A stretch of DNA of 64,000 bases. Source: Caryophanales bacterium UBA4694. GTDB lineage: Bacteria > Bacillota_I > Bacilli_A > RFN20 > CAG-288. The DNA lies in assembly GCA_002404835.1 (NCBI GenBank), contig DHKM01000005.1, positions 6,381-70,380 on the forward strand, in the 5' to 3' direction. Positions 1 through 9,500 of this stretch are shown here, in pieces. The position numbers and the translations under genes were made by a program. How positions within the stretch are numbered: position 1 is the stretch's first letter; every line of letters begins with the position of its first letter. The notes beneath the pieces are model-generated. The model made no database searches. It saw nothing but the letters and a program-made list of their open reading frames with translations, and had not been told where the DNA came from.

Positions 1-604
1 CGCTTTGGCTAAATCCTTGATGAAATATATTCCATATGGAGGAAATGTTTTACTGTTCGGAAGAAAATTATCTTCTTATTCTAGTGAAGATATTGCAAAA
101 AACATTTCTTATATGGGACATAAAAGTCATCTTTTCACAGATACGATAAAGAATAATATTTCTTTAGGAGATGACAAGGATGTTCTTCCATATTTAAAGG
201 CTGTTTCCTTCTACGCAGATATGGAGTGCATGCCGGAAAGAGAAAACAGCATTGTCGGAAATGAGGGAGTACGATTAAGCGGAGGACAACAGCAACGTAT
301 TGCTCTTGCCAGGACTCTATATCATGAAAGAAATATCGTCATCCTTGATGATCCTTTCAGCAATGTTGATCAGAAGACGGAATATGAGATCATGAGCAAT
401 CTCAATAAATGGAAAGAGAAGAGCCTTGTGATTTTGATTTCTCATCGTCTTTCATCCTTTAAGACTTTAGACGGCATTCTTGTCCTTCATGGAGATTCAA
501 CTTTTGATTACGGAACCCATGAGGAACTTCTCGAAAGGAATTCAGTTTATCGAAAGCTGTGGCAGATGCAGGTTGAAGCAAAAGAGGTGGAATATGAAAA
601 ATAA
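1..604 (+). CDS. ABC exporter subunit A, C-terminal ATPase part (5'-truncated by window)
   Basis: This is the nucleotide-binding domain of an ABC exporter half-transporter. The reading frame is open from base 2, and the first visible residues (ALAKSL) look like the end of a Walker A loop, so the gene begins outside the window and the TTG at 5 is not a real start. Visible motifs are a Q-loop region (GHKSHLF), a canonical signature LSGGQQQ, Walker B IVILDDP and the H-loop SHRLS. The residue after the Walker B aspartate is Asp where a catalytic Glu is expected, so this subunit supplies the degenerate ATP site. The last 11 bases overlap the start of the next gene, which encodes the partner subunit. 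The substrate is unknown; drugs, peptides or lipids are usual for the family. Confidence 0.9.
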   Translation, partial: ALAKSLMKYIPYGGNVLLFGRKLSSYSSEDIAKNISYMGHKSHLFTDTIKNNISLGDDKDVLPYLKAVSFYADMECMPERENSIVGNEGVRLSGGQQQRIALARTLYHERNIVILDDPFSNVDQKTEYEIMSNLNKWKEKSLVILISHRLSSFKTLDGILVLHGDSTFDYGTHEELLERNSVYRKLWQMQVEAKEVEYEK

Positions 605-2306
605 ATTTACCATATTTGGTTTCTTTGCTAAAGAACTGAAAAAGAATTGGCTGCCCTTTGTCTTTCTTGTATGTTCTGTTATTGGAATTGCTTTAGCTTC
701 GATTATGCCATCTCTTGTCTTGAAAAGAATCATCGATAATCTTCTTGATCCGATTGAATCTGTAGCCTCAGCTAAGGTTCAGAATCTTATCTTTTGGACA
801 TTTCTTTATTTTCTTGGATATTTTTTGATGTATGGATTTACGATTCTAGAAAATTATTTGGTCGATAATCTTGGTCAAAAAATGATTCATTCTATTCGTT
901 ATGGGATGATGGAGAAATCTCATCATCTGAAGTCTGGAATTTTCAGGCACAATGGAACTGGTGTTATGACAAGCAGGGTCATGGATGATGTTCTGTCTAT
1001 TGAGAACTTGTTTACGGATGGACTTGTTTCCTTGATGGTTTCTTTATTTAAGATTCTTTCAGTTTTCGTCTCTGTTTTTGTTTTCAGTTGGCTTTTAGGC
1101 GTTGTTCTACTTATTTGTACACCGATTGTGTTCGCTACCACGAATTTTTTTAAGAAAAGATTATTGCAACATCAACTGAAATCCAGAAAAATCAGTAATA
1201 TGGAGACGAACAATGTGTCGGAATCTATCGATAATATCGAAGTTCTGATGAACTTGGAAAAGAAGAAATACAGGGAGGATCAGTTCATAGAACTTTTGGA
1301 AAAAGAAAAAGGAGAAAAGAAAAAGACCTCTTATTTTGATGCGACTTTCTCTCCGATTGTGATGTCTTTGAGAGCTCTTGTGATTTCTGTAGTGACCTTT
1401 ATTGTAGCTTCTACTATCTTGCATTCTACGACAGTTGCCGGTTTGTCTGCGGGGACTTTTGCCGCTAGTATTACATTGATTAGCAATATCTTCTCTCCGA
1501 TTCAGGAACTTGGTCAGGAGATTCAGACAATGCAGGAAGGAATAAGTGGAATCAAGCGGGTCGAAGATTATATGAATATTGAGGAGGAGAATAAGAAAAA
1601 TCCAGCATATACTTCTTCTCTGATATTATCGAATAAGAACGAAAAAGACATCATCAGATTTAAAGACGTTTCTTTTCATTATGATGATGGTGATGAAATG
1701 ATCTATGATCATGCCGATTTGAGCATAGGTACATACGATAAAGTTTCATTGATCGGCAGAACTGGTGTGGGTAAGACGACGCTTTTCTATCTTCTTCTTT
1801 CGATTCTAACGCCGACTGGAGGGATGATAGAAGTTAATGGATTCGATGTTTCCAAGATTCCGAATGAAGAAAAAAGAAAAATATTCGGATATGTACAACA
1901 AGGTTTTGAACCTGTCGAAGGTACAATTATTGATCAAGTGACTTTAAGAGACAAATCGGTTTCGATTGATTTGGTTCATAAAGTAATGAGGGAGGTGTTT
2001 TTGGATGATTATGTGATGAACAAAAACAAGGAAGGGTATGAAGCGACATTCAGGGAAGAGGATTTTTCCAGAGGACAACTCCAGCTTCTTTCTTTGGCCC
2101 GCGCTCTTGTTTTTGATCCACCGATTCTCCTTTTGGATGAAATTTCAGCAAATCTGGATAGTGAAACTGAAAAAAATTTGATTACAGCATTGGAAAACGT
2201 TGGCAGGAAGAAAACAATCTTAACGATTTCGCACAGACTGTCAGATCAATTGGGATTTCGTACCGTTGTTGAAGTAAAAGACGGTAAATTGATTCGCAAA
2301 GACTAG
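594..2306 (+). CDS. ABC exporter subunit B (TM domain plus ATPase)
   Basis: This is a 570-residue half-transporter with about six membrane helices in residues 15-300 and an ATPase domain from about residue 345. Walker A is GRTGVGKTT and Walker B is ILLLDE with the catalytic Glu present; the H-loop is SHRLS. The signature is FSRGQLQ instead of LSGGQ. Together with the Glu-to-Asp change in the upstream subunit this is the pattern of heterodimeric exporters (TM287/288 and BmrCD type), where one of two ATP sites is degenerate. I chose ATG 594 because AGAGGTGG precedes it and everything upstream overlaps the first subunit in another frame; an in-frame ATG at 480 lacks such support. The 3' end overlaps the convergent thiN gene by 4 bases. 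Confidence 0.9.
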   Translation: MKNKFTIFGFFAKELKKNWLPFVFLVCSVIGIALASIMPSLVLKRIIDNLLDPIESVASAKVQNLIFWTFLYFLGYFLMYGFTILENYLVDNLGQKMIHSIRYGMMEKSHHLKSGIFRHNGTGVMTSRVMDDVLSIENLFTDGLVSLMVSLFKILSVFVSVFVFSWLLGVVLLICTPIVFATTNFFKKRLLQHQLKSRKISNMETNNVSESIDNIEVLMNLEKKKYREDQFIELLEKEKGEKKKTSYFDATFSPIVMSLRALVISVVTFIVASTILHSTTVAGLSAGTFAASITLISNIFSPIQELGQEIQTMQEGISGIKRVEDYMNIEEENKKNPAYTSSLILSNKNEKDIIRFKDVSFHYDDGDEMIYDHADLSIGTYDKVSLIGRTGVGKTTLFYLLLSILTPTGGMIEVNGFDVSKIPNEEKRKIFGYVQQGFEPVEGTIIDQVTLRDKSVSIDLVHKVMREVFLDDYVMNKNKEGYEATFREEDFSRGQLQLLSLARALVFDPPILLLDEISANLDSETEKNLITALENVGRKKTILTISHRLSDQLGFRTVVEVKDGKLIRKD

Positions 2307-2950
2307 AAAACGGATTCTGTCGGAGCGATGATAAGAAGCCTTCCTTTTTCTACAGACACAGATCCTAATTTTTCTTTATGAACTAAAAATTCGTTTGAAA
2401 TTCCTAAGGGAACCGAAGAAGTCAAAATTGCGTGATTTAGGTTGTATTTCATATTGGAGATTGAGACATTCATACATTCAGGAGTATAAGAGAAAATAGA
2501 GACCATACCTTGTACGTTTTTCTTGAATTGATATGATTCGTTATCCAACATAAATACTGTTTTCGACATATCTTCTGAATAGAGATATCCGTTTATTTTC
2601 CTATCTTTTAGATAACTGAGAATCTGTATGTTTCCGATTGTATGTTCGATTTTCCCACCTAAGCATCCCATAAAATGAATTTCTTCATAACCATGCTGGA
2701 GCAAATATTTTACGGCATAGAATGTATCAGTATCATCTTTGATTGGATTCAGCTGTTTGATGGATTTCGGATTCTGAATCAAGTGAGTGTCCAGTGTATC
2801 GAAATCTCCGATTAGCATATCGGGTTCGATGTTTTCTTTTATCAGCTCTTTGTATCCTCCGTCTGCTGCGATGATAAAATCATACTGGTGCTTTTTTAGA
2901 CTCTCGGATGCTATGATTTTTGCTGCTCCGACAATGAGTGCTTTCTTCAT
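2303..2950 (-). CDS. thiN: thiamine pyrophosphokinase
   Basis: The 215-residue protein is predicted to transfer pyrophosphate from ATP to thiamine, giving the cofactor thiamine diphosphate. Family motifs visible are AADGG near residue 29, GDFDT near 48 and KDDTDT near 72, which form the nucleotide and metal site, followed by a small C-terminal beta domain that binds thiamine. The length is typical. No thiamine biosynthesis genes are near, so the cell probably salvages thiamine; the TPP-dependent pyruvate:ferredoxin oxidoreductase at 45 kb is one user of the product. The start overlaps the stop of the upstream Sel1-like gene (ATGA), so the two are translationally coupled. Confidence 0.9.
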   Translation of the reverse strand: MKKALIVGAAKIIASESLKKHQYDFIIAADGGYKELIKENIEPDMLIGDFDTLDTHLIQNPKSIKQLNPIKDDTDTFYAVKYLLQHGYEEIHFMGCLGGKIEHTIGNIQILSYLKDRKINGYLYSEDMSKTVFMLDNESYQFKKNVQGMVSIFSYTPECMNVSISNMKYNLNHAILTSSVPLGISNEFLVHKEKLGSVSVEKGRLLIIAPTESVF

Positions 2951-3507
2951 AAGATAATACCTGCGAGTTTGAATCCTTTCTTTTCTGCGTCTTTATAATC
3001 TTGGATTTGTTTTTCTTTGTTTCCTGTTTCCATGTCGATGGTTATCATTCCGTAATACCCTTCTTTTATGTTGTTATCTGCTGCCTTTTTATAATAGGCA
3101 TATGCCTTTTTTAGATCCTTTTCATAGATGGTCCCAGTGTGGTGCAACTTTGCGTATTCTAGATATGCATAGGGATATTTATAAAGAAGAGATAGATTCA
3201 GATATTTTCTCTTTTCGATTTCCTTTTCAGAAATTAGATAGAGGTAAAAATACGCAATGGTGTTTCCTTCGTTTAAAGCTTTGTTGCATTGGTTGAAGGC
3301 TTCATCTTTGCTGATTGAGAATGGATAAGAGTCTGGATTTAGGTAAGTTTTTACCATATAAAGATGGTTGATTCCGCAAAAATTGTCGGATGTCAAAAGA
3401 ACTCTTTTGATATCTTCGAGTCTTTCTGTCGATGTGAACGGGTCTCTGCTGGATAGGATAAGGTTTCTGAGCAGTTCTTTCGGAGTCAGTTTCTTTTCCA
3501 TGGTCAT
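2947..3507 (-). CDS. Sel1/TPR-like repeat protein
   Basis: The 186-residue cytoplasmic protein has no signal peptide. The C-terminal half holds at least one clear Sel1-like helix pair, in the stretch around residues 115-150 that contains YAKLHHTG and KKAYAYYKKAADNN. Sel1 repeats are protein-interaction scaffolds, and no catalytic motif is visible. The gene sits directly upstream of thiN with a 4-base overlap, but this alone does not show a shared function. Two ATGs six bases apart (3507 and 3501) are both possible starts, and neither has a strong ribosome-binding site. Confidence 0.6.
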   Translation of the reverse strand: MTMEKKLTPKELLRNLILSSRDPFTSTERLEDIKRVLLTSDNFCGINHLYMVKTYLNPDSYPFSISKDEAFNQCNKALNEGNTIAYFYLYLISEKEIEKRKYLNLSLLYKYPYAYLEYAKLHHTGTIYEKDLKKAYAYYKKAADNNIKEGYYGMITIDMETGNKEKQIQDYKDAEKKGFKLAGIIL

Positions 3508-3637
3508 ATTATTTTACTATCTTTTTGAATTTAAAGGAAATAAGACAAATGGGAAGATTGGGGTGGAAAAATACCCGTTTCAATTCTGTATTGTCAATGC
3601 TAAAATATGTTGTATTTTGATATTGGGAAAAACAAAC

Positions 3638-4510
3638 ATGGAAACAATTGTTGTCAGAGCTTTTGCCAAAATAAATCTGGCTATTGATGTTGTCGGAAAA
3701 AGAGACGATGGCTATCATTTGGTCGATATGGTGACGATTCCTTTGAAACTTCATGATTCTGTGGAAATTCAAGCACAGCAGAATGGCGGAGATACCTTTT
3801 TGTATTGCGATGATCCGTCATTGGTATGTGATGAAAGTAATCTTGCTTATAAGGCACTGAATTTGGTTCAGAATAATTTTGATGTCAAAGGTGCCTATAC
3901 TATTTTCATTTATAAAAAAATACCGGTTGAGGCAGGATTAGGTGGAGGAAGTGCGGATGCGGCTGCTGTGATCCGCGCATTGGCAAGATACATTCCAGAG
4001 GAACAGAAAGAGAAAGAAAAGAAAATCATGTCTCTTTCAACGAAAATCGGAGCAGATGTTCCTTTCTGTCTCGTCAATAAACCATGTAGAGTGAACGGCA
4101 TCGGAGAAAAACTCACTCCAATTAAAGTTGCTTATCCTTATCATGTGCTGATTGTAAAACCGAATCTTGGTCTTTCAACGAAGTCGGTCTATGAAGCTTA
4201 TGATCGCATCCAGGATGAAATTTCTCATCCCAATATCGATCAGCTTCTTGTCGGTTTGGAGAAAGGTGATGAAGAGTTGATCAAGCATAATATGGCAAAT
4301 GTACTTTCTGCGCCAGCAATCAAAGCTCTCCCTTTGATTGCCGATCTGCTTGAGGAGATGCAGATGATGAATTTTCCTTTGTCTGGAATGTCTGGAACCG
4401 GTAGTGCCTGCTTCGCTTTAAGTAAAGACAAACACCTTCTTGAGAGAGCAGCACATGTTTTTGAAAAGGAAGGTAATCTTACTTATCTTACGGAATTTAA
4501 TCTTCTTTGA
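3638..4510 (+). CDS. ispE: 4-diphosphocytidyl-2-C-methyl-D-erythritol kinase
   Basis: This GHMP-family kinase carries out the fourth step of the non-mevalonate (MEP) isoprenoid pathway, phosphorylating the 2-hydroxyl of CDP-methylerythritol. The N-terminus has the family lead-in RAFAKINLAIDVVG, and the ATP-binding GHMP motif is PVEAGLGGGSADAAA near residues 93-107. A C-terminal glycine-rich segment (LSGMSGTGSACFA) completes the site. I place the start at ATG 3638, giving 290 residues, the normal family length; the frame stays open upstream but that part does not resemble IspE and overlaps the divergent Sel1-like gene. Possible promoter hexamers lie at 3591-3596 (TTGTCA) and 3613-3618 (TATTTT), a weak match. 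Confidence 0.93.
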   Translation: METIVVRAFAKINLAIDVVGKRDDGYHLVDMVTIPLKLHDSVEIQAQQNGGDTFLYCDDPSLVCDESNLAYKALNLVQNNFDVKGAYTIFIYKKIPVEAGLGGGSADAAAVIRALARYIPEEQKEKEKKIMSLSTKIGADVPFCLVNKPCRVNGIGEKLTPIKVAYPYHVLIVKPNLGLSTKSVYEAYDRIQDEISHPNIDQLLVGLEKGDEELIKHNMANVLSAPAIKALPLIADLLEEMQMMNFPLSGMSGTGSACFALSKDKHLLERAAHVFEKEGNLTYLTEFNLL

Positions 4511-4621
4511 TGAAATAGAATCTTTTTCTAACAATGAAAGAATTGTTTGAAAACCCTTTCTGAAGTGGCTTTTAATAATTTCGTGTCTTATAATATATTG
4601 TAAATATTTTGGAGGAAATGT

Positions 4622-5602
4622 ATGAAGCTTGCTGACAATGCTGTCCTATACGCCCTCAGTGCTAACCATGATTTAGCAGAAAAAGTTGCATCCGAATTAG
4701 GTACGAAGCTGTCTCCGGTACGTTTGGAACACTTCCCAAGCGGCGAAATTCTTGCTTGTCCGGAAGAGTGCGTTCGTGGAAAGAAAGTCTACATTATTCA
4801 GTCCACATGTCCGCCGGTCAATGAAAACCTTATGGAAGTTTTGATTTTCATCGATGCCCTGAAAAGAGCTTCTGTTAAAGAAATCAATGTCATCGTTCCG
4901 TATTTCGGATATGCTAGACAGGACAGAAAATCCAAGCCGAGAGAACCTATTTCTTCAAAGCTTGTTGCTGATTTGTTTGTCGCTGCCGGTGCAAACCGTA
5001 TCCTTACTATCGATCTTCATGCTACCCAACTTCAGGGATTCTTCTCCTGCCTTGAAGATGATCTTTCTGCCATTCCTCTTTTAGGATATACCATCAAACA
5101 TGATGATACTGTTGATAAGAAAAATCTTGTCTGTGTCTCTCCAGATCATGGCGGTGTTGTCCGTGTCAGAAGAATTGCAGAAATCCTTCATACACCTATT
5201 GCCATCATTGATAAGAGAAGAAACGAGAAGAGAGTTGCTGAAGTCATGAATATCATCGGAGACGTCAAGGGTAAAGAGTGCTTGATTGTCGATGATATGA
5301 TGGATACCTGCGGAACTGCTGTTGCCGCAGTCAAGGCTTTGAGAGATGCCGGTGCAACCAAGGTCATGATGGCCTGTTCTCATCCTGTTTTCTCTGATCC
5401 TGCTTATGATAGACTCAGTAACGGTTATCCGTTCGATCATCTTTGGGTAACGGATTCCATTCCGCTCAGAGGAAAGTTTATTGATGACAAAAAGCTTAAC
5501 ATAACCGTCTGCTCCTTAGCTAAGATGCTTGCTACTGCTATCTATTCCATCCACAACGAGCAGTCTGTCTCGATGTCTTATTCTTACTACTACGAGAAGT
5601 AA
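4622..5602 (+). CDS. prs: ribose-phosphate pyrophosphokinase
   Basis: The 326-residue enzyme makes PRPP from ribose 5-phosphate and ATP for nucleotide, NAD, His and Trp synthesis. Visible class I motifs are YFGYARQDRK near residue 97, the metal-binding DLHATQLQGFF near 130 and the PRPP-binding loop IVDDMMDTCGTAV near 221. The length is slightly above the usual 310-320 residues because of a Tyr/Ser-rich tail. The start follows a strong GGAGGAAA site, and a TATAAT -10 element is at 4589-4594. The gene appears monocistronic, with its own terminator just downstream. Confidence 0.95.
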   Translation: MKLADNAVLYALSANHDLAEKVASELGTKLSPVRLEHFPSGEILACPEECVRGKKVYIIQSTCPPVNENLMEVLIFIDALKRASVKEINVIVPYFGYARQDRKSKPREPISSKLVADLFVAAGANRILTIDLHATQLQGFFSCLEDDLSAIPLLGYTIKHDDTVDKKNLVCVSPDHGGVVRVRRIAEILHTPIAIIDKRRNEKRVAEVMNIIGDVKGKECLIVDDMMDTCGTAVAAVKALRDAGATKVMMACSHPVFSDPAYDRLSNGYPFDHLWVTDSIPLRGKFIDDKKLNITVCSLAKMLATAIYSIHNEQSVSMSYSYYYEK

Positions 5603-5618
5603 CCATCAGTAATAAAGT

Positions 5619-5656
5619 AAAAAAGCTTACAAGATTTTGGCCTTGTAAGCTTTTTT
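5619..5656 (+). terminator. rho-independent terminator of prs
   Basis: A perfect inverted repeat (AAAAAAGCTTACAAG paired with CTTGTAAGCTTTTTT) has an 8-base loop. It lies 17 bases after the prs stop and ends in a T run. Confidence 0.9.
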
Positions 5657-6031
5657 GGTTGTGACGTATTATCAACAATAAATTTCAATCATTTTTTTGG
5701 GTACTATCACCTTGTTTCTTCGTTGTAGGAATTCTGTTATTCTAAATTGCAGAAAAAATAGCAAAGGAAAAGTAAGAACGGCCAGTGTTTTTTTATGATC
5801 GGAATCCTCCATTTTCGTGATGCATGACGAAAACATTTCTGTCGGCTTTCTTTTTTTATCGGCATTGATTGGAAAAGATTATAAGCCAATGTTCCGGATC
5901 TATATGTCTCTTGATAGGAATTACCGGAAATTCATTTGTATTCAAAAGGGAATGATTTCTGCAGTTATCAAACCGGAAGTCTCGTAGTGCAAAACTTATA
6001 TAGAAAGAATGAGAATATATAATTGACTGAC
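5657..6031. other. gene-free stretch between prs and the 6.1-kb membrane gene
   Basis: I found no plausible coding frame, tRNA or known RNA in these 375 bases. The composition is AT-rich with several T tracts. One TTATCAACA (5679-5687) resembles a weak DnaA box but stands alone. It may be decayed coding sequence. Confidence 0.4.
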
Positions 6032-6062
6032 AAAAAAAGCAACCTCATTTTATTGAGGTTGC
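6032..6062 (-). terminator. terminator of the GH3-1 / 4-TM operon
   Basis: The perfect stem GCAACCTCA/TGAGGTTGC (6039-6047 and 6054-6062) has a 6-base loop and is followed on the minus strand by seven Ts. It lies 15 bases beyond the stop of the 147-residue membrane protein. Confidence 0.9.
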
Positions 6063-6077
6063 TTGAATGATCGGTGG

Positions 6078-6521
6078 TTAAGCAGCTTTTGCTTCTTTGA
6101 CTTTCCCTTTTCCAAGGAAGGAAGCGACGGTAAAGAGAACAAAGGAGACAAGATAGAATGCAATACCGACAATGCTTGTCGTGGCTGCATCAATCTGCTT
6201 CTGAGGATGATTGACAGGAATGAGCATTTCGCCGACGACTTCTTCTTTGTCCAAGACGAAGAAGACGAATGCTAATACGAATAGAGCTGCAAGAACAAAG
6301 AACACGATAGAGTCGTATTTTTCGATTTTATCTTCGAGGAAGATAAAGGCGATTGTGATTACAGCAAAGAGAATGGTTCCTAAGATTACGTATGCGTTCG
6401 GAGCATCTCCGACAAAGTATCCGGTTGTAGAAACAACGATGTAGAGGATAAGTCCGATTAAAGAGAGAAGAACGGAAGATAACAAGAGGAGGTTTCTTTT
6501 CGTTAAGAGATTTTTCAACAT
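6078..6521 (-). CDS. small four-helix membrane protein paired with GH3-1
   Basis: The 147-residue protein has four predicted membrane helices (about residues 10-32, 42-62, 70-92 and 115-135) and a short positively charged tail (GKGKVKEAKAA). I do not recognise a family. The start codon is one base after the GH3-1 stop, so the two are almost certainly co-transcribed and coupled. GH3-1 itself carries membrane segments at both ends, so a role as membrane partner, stabiliser or oligosaccharide-handling subunit is possible, but this is inference from position only. Confidence 0.6.
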   Translation of the reverse strand: MLKNLLTKRNLLLLSSVLLSLIGLILYIVVSTTGYFVGDAPNAYVILGTILFAVITIAFIFLEDKIEKYDSIVFFVLAALFVLAFVFFVLDKEEVVGEMLIPVNHPQKQIDAATTSIVGIAFYLVSFVLFTVASFLGKGKVKEAKAA

Positions 6522-6522
6522 T

Positions 6523-9500
6523 TTACTTTTCCTCCTTCTTGACGAAAGTGAAGATGATGGTCAGGATAGCAAATCCGGCAGTCAGAATGCTGGTTGCGAT
6601 GATGCAGGCTTTGTAGGTTGTTCTCCACCAGGTGTTGAGCTTGATCTGATATGCTTTGTAATTGGAGTTGACACCGTTCAAGGCGTTGGAATTGGCCAAA
6701 GAAAAGAGGATGTATTTGATGTTTTGATGGATGGCCTGGGCCATAGCTTTGTCTTTGGTAAGGCTTGCTGCGTTCCAATAATCGAGAGACGGTTTTCCGA
6801 ATCCGCAGAAAGCGACAGTTCCGGCAAGGATAGATTCCTTTGGAGCAGCCTTTAAGCTGACTCCGGTGAAGTCTGTTACGGAGTATCCGGTGAATCCCCA
6901 TTCGTCTCTTAAGATGGTCTGCTGGACGGCATAGTTTGCAGAACTTGCGACTGCGCCGATACGGTTGTAGGAGGTCATGACGCCCAAAGCACCGAGCTTA
7001 TAGGTATCTTTCTTGCTTTCATCGTTGTAGAAACTGGCCGGTTTTCCTTTGCAGGTGAACATGGCATTGAGGTTTCTGAGTTCGAGTTCACGTGCCTTCT
7101 GTTCATTTTCGAAGACAGCAATACCGGAACGGTTGATTTCCTGATCGTTGAATGCAGCATGCTTGATGTTGACAAGGCAGCCTTTGGACTGGGCACCCTG
7201 GACAACAGCAGATCCGATATATCCAGAAAGAACCGGGTCTTCGGAATAGTATTCGCCGCCACGGCCGTTATATCCGTTTCTGTGGAGGTTTCCGCCAGGA
7301 CCGATGATGATCGGAAGGTTGAGAAGAAGGGATGTTTCTCCGATGATGATTTCACCGTTTTCATAGGCAAGTTCCTTGTTGAAGGAATAGGCAAGATTCT
7401 GCGGAGCAGGAGCAGTTCTTGTTCCCATGTAGGTGTTTTCGCTGACTTTGGCTTCGTCTGTATCTGTGAAGGCCTGTCCTTGATAGGAGGCTTCGTTCAG
7501 ATAGTGGGTATCGGAGCCGCCCGGGCCGTCATCTGCCTTGTTTCCGCTGTATCCGACGGATTCGATCTTCTGGATGTTGTGAAAAGCATTGGAAGCAAAG
7601 TCGAGGAATTCGTCGACAGTGACCTTGTTGGCGAGTTCATCGTATCTTGGATCGTCAAAGGAAGCACCCTTGAGATCGGCAAGAGTCAATGTGGATGTCG
7701 TGTCGCCGAACTTGATGTCAGAAGTATCTTCGTCTGTCTTGAGCTGGATGAAATCGTTCTTCAGAAGTTCTTTGAGCCTTCCGTCTGCGGTAAGTCCTTC
7801 ATAGGATTTCGGGAAGGTTTCATTCCAATTGGAACGAGAGAAGTAGGTAACGGTGTTAGGCTTGAAGGCGTTGAGATCCATGGCGTAATCGCCATCGGTG
7901 AGTTGGTTGGTGATTTCTTTTCCGGTTTCGGAATAGGCGAATGTGGAAGTGTCGAAATCATCCCAGGTCCAACTGTAGGTGAGGTCCTTGTTTCCGTTCT
8001 TGTCCATTCCGTTTTCGGTGGTCTTTCCCTGACTTGCAAGAATGTTGTTCAGGGCATCATGGGCATTGTCGCCTAAACTGAATGTATAAGTTCCGTTGTC
8101 GAGAATCCAGGTCTTGGCTTTGGTGTAATCATAGGAAGCGATATTCTGAAGATCAACATGCATTTCGATGGTCTGGGATTCTCCTTTGGAGAGAAGCTTT
8201 GTCTTTTCGAAATCCATGAGCTGGATAGAAGACTTTTCGACTTTGTTGGTCTTATCGTAATCTGTATACGGAGACTGGGCATAGAGTTGGACGGATTTCT
8301 TTCCTGCGACATCTCCTGTGTTGGTTACCGTTACTTTTACGAGTGCGGTCTTCTTGTTTCCGTCGATGGTGACGCTATCCAATTTCTCTTCGAAGGTCGT
8401 ATAGCTAAGACCATATCCGAATGGATAGGTGACTTCGTTTGTATAATTCCAGGTTCCGTTTGTTGTTCCGATAGTGGAATCGTCTTTGGTCCAGGTTCCG
8501 GCTTTGGCGGTTTTGGCATCTTCGTTTCCGTTGACGATGTCATTATATCTGGTTTCATAGTAACGATATCCCTGATAGATGCCTTCTGCTTCTACCAAAT
8601 AGGAATTGACGTTTTCCGCAGCTTCGAACTCGGATGCATTTGCCCACGGAATGTTTCCGAAGGACTGCATGCTTGGATTGGCTTGATTGTTGGAAACAAA
8701 CACATCGCCTAAGCTTGCTGAAGGAGAGACGGTACCATTTAAGACATCGGCAACAGCATAGAAGCCATAGGCTCCCGGATAACCGATCCACATGATGGCA
8801 TCAATATCCGGATCGTCTCTGAGTTCCTTGATTTCCATGGTAGTGACGGAATTGACAAGGACGATGACTTTCTTGAAATTATCTTTGGCAAGTTTGATGA
8901 TTTCACGTTCCTCTTCGGAGAGGCCCATGATGTTTCCGGTCGTGCATTCTGGATTGGCTCCGGCAACATATTCTTTGCTTTCTCCGCCAGGACGTCCGAC
9001 TACGACGATGGCCGCATCATTGTAGGAAGAGAAATCTTCTTTGTAATTCGGATTGATGCTGGCAAGTTCGGAAGGAGAGAGCTCACTCACTTCGTTGGTC
9101 TTGGCAAAATCCGTGTATTCCGGAGGCGTTGCACCGAAACCTTTTCCTCCCCATGTCTTATCGCTGAAATAAGTCTTATAGGTGTTGAGCATGCTTGGAT
9201 TGAGCTGGAATCCACTCTTTTCGAATGCTTCGTAGATCTTGTTTCCGTTGTCTACGGTGTTCTTATCGGCAATGGATCCTCCGGAATTTCCATAAATGGC
9301 TGCATAGGAGCGAAGTCCAAGCAAAGTAACTTTGCTGGTTTTGCTGATCGGAAGTGCGTTATCTTCGTTCTTAAGAAGAGCAAAAGTTTCCTGCGCTTCA
9401 CGGATGGAATATTCCTTGTATCCTTCGACGGCTTCTTTGGTTGATTTGAATTTCCCTTTGTAGTTCCAAGGGTCGGTTTGGTCGGCATCGCTGATTTTTT

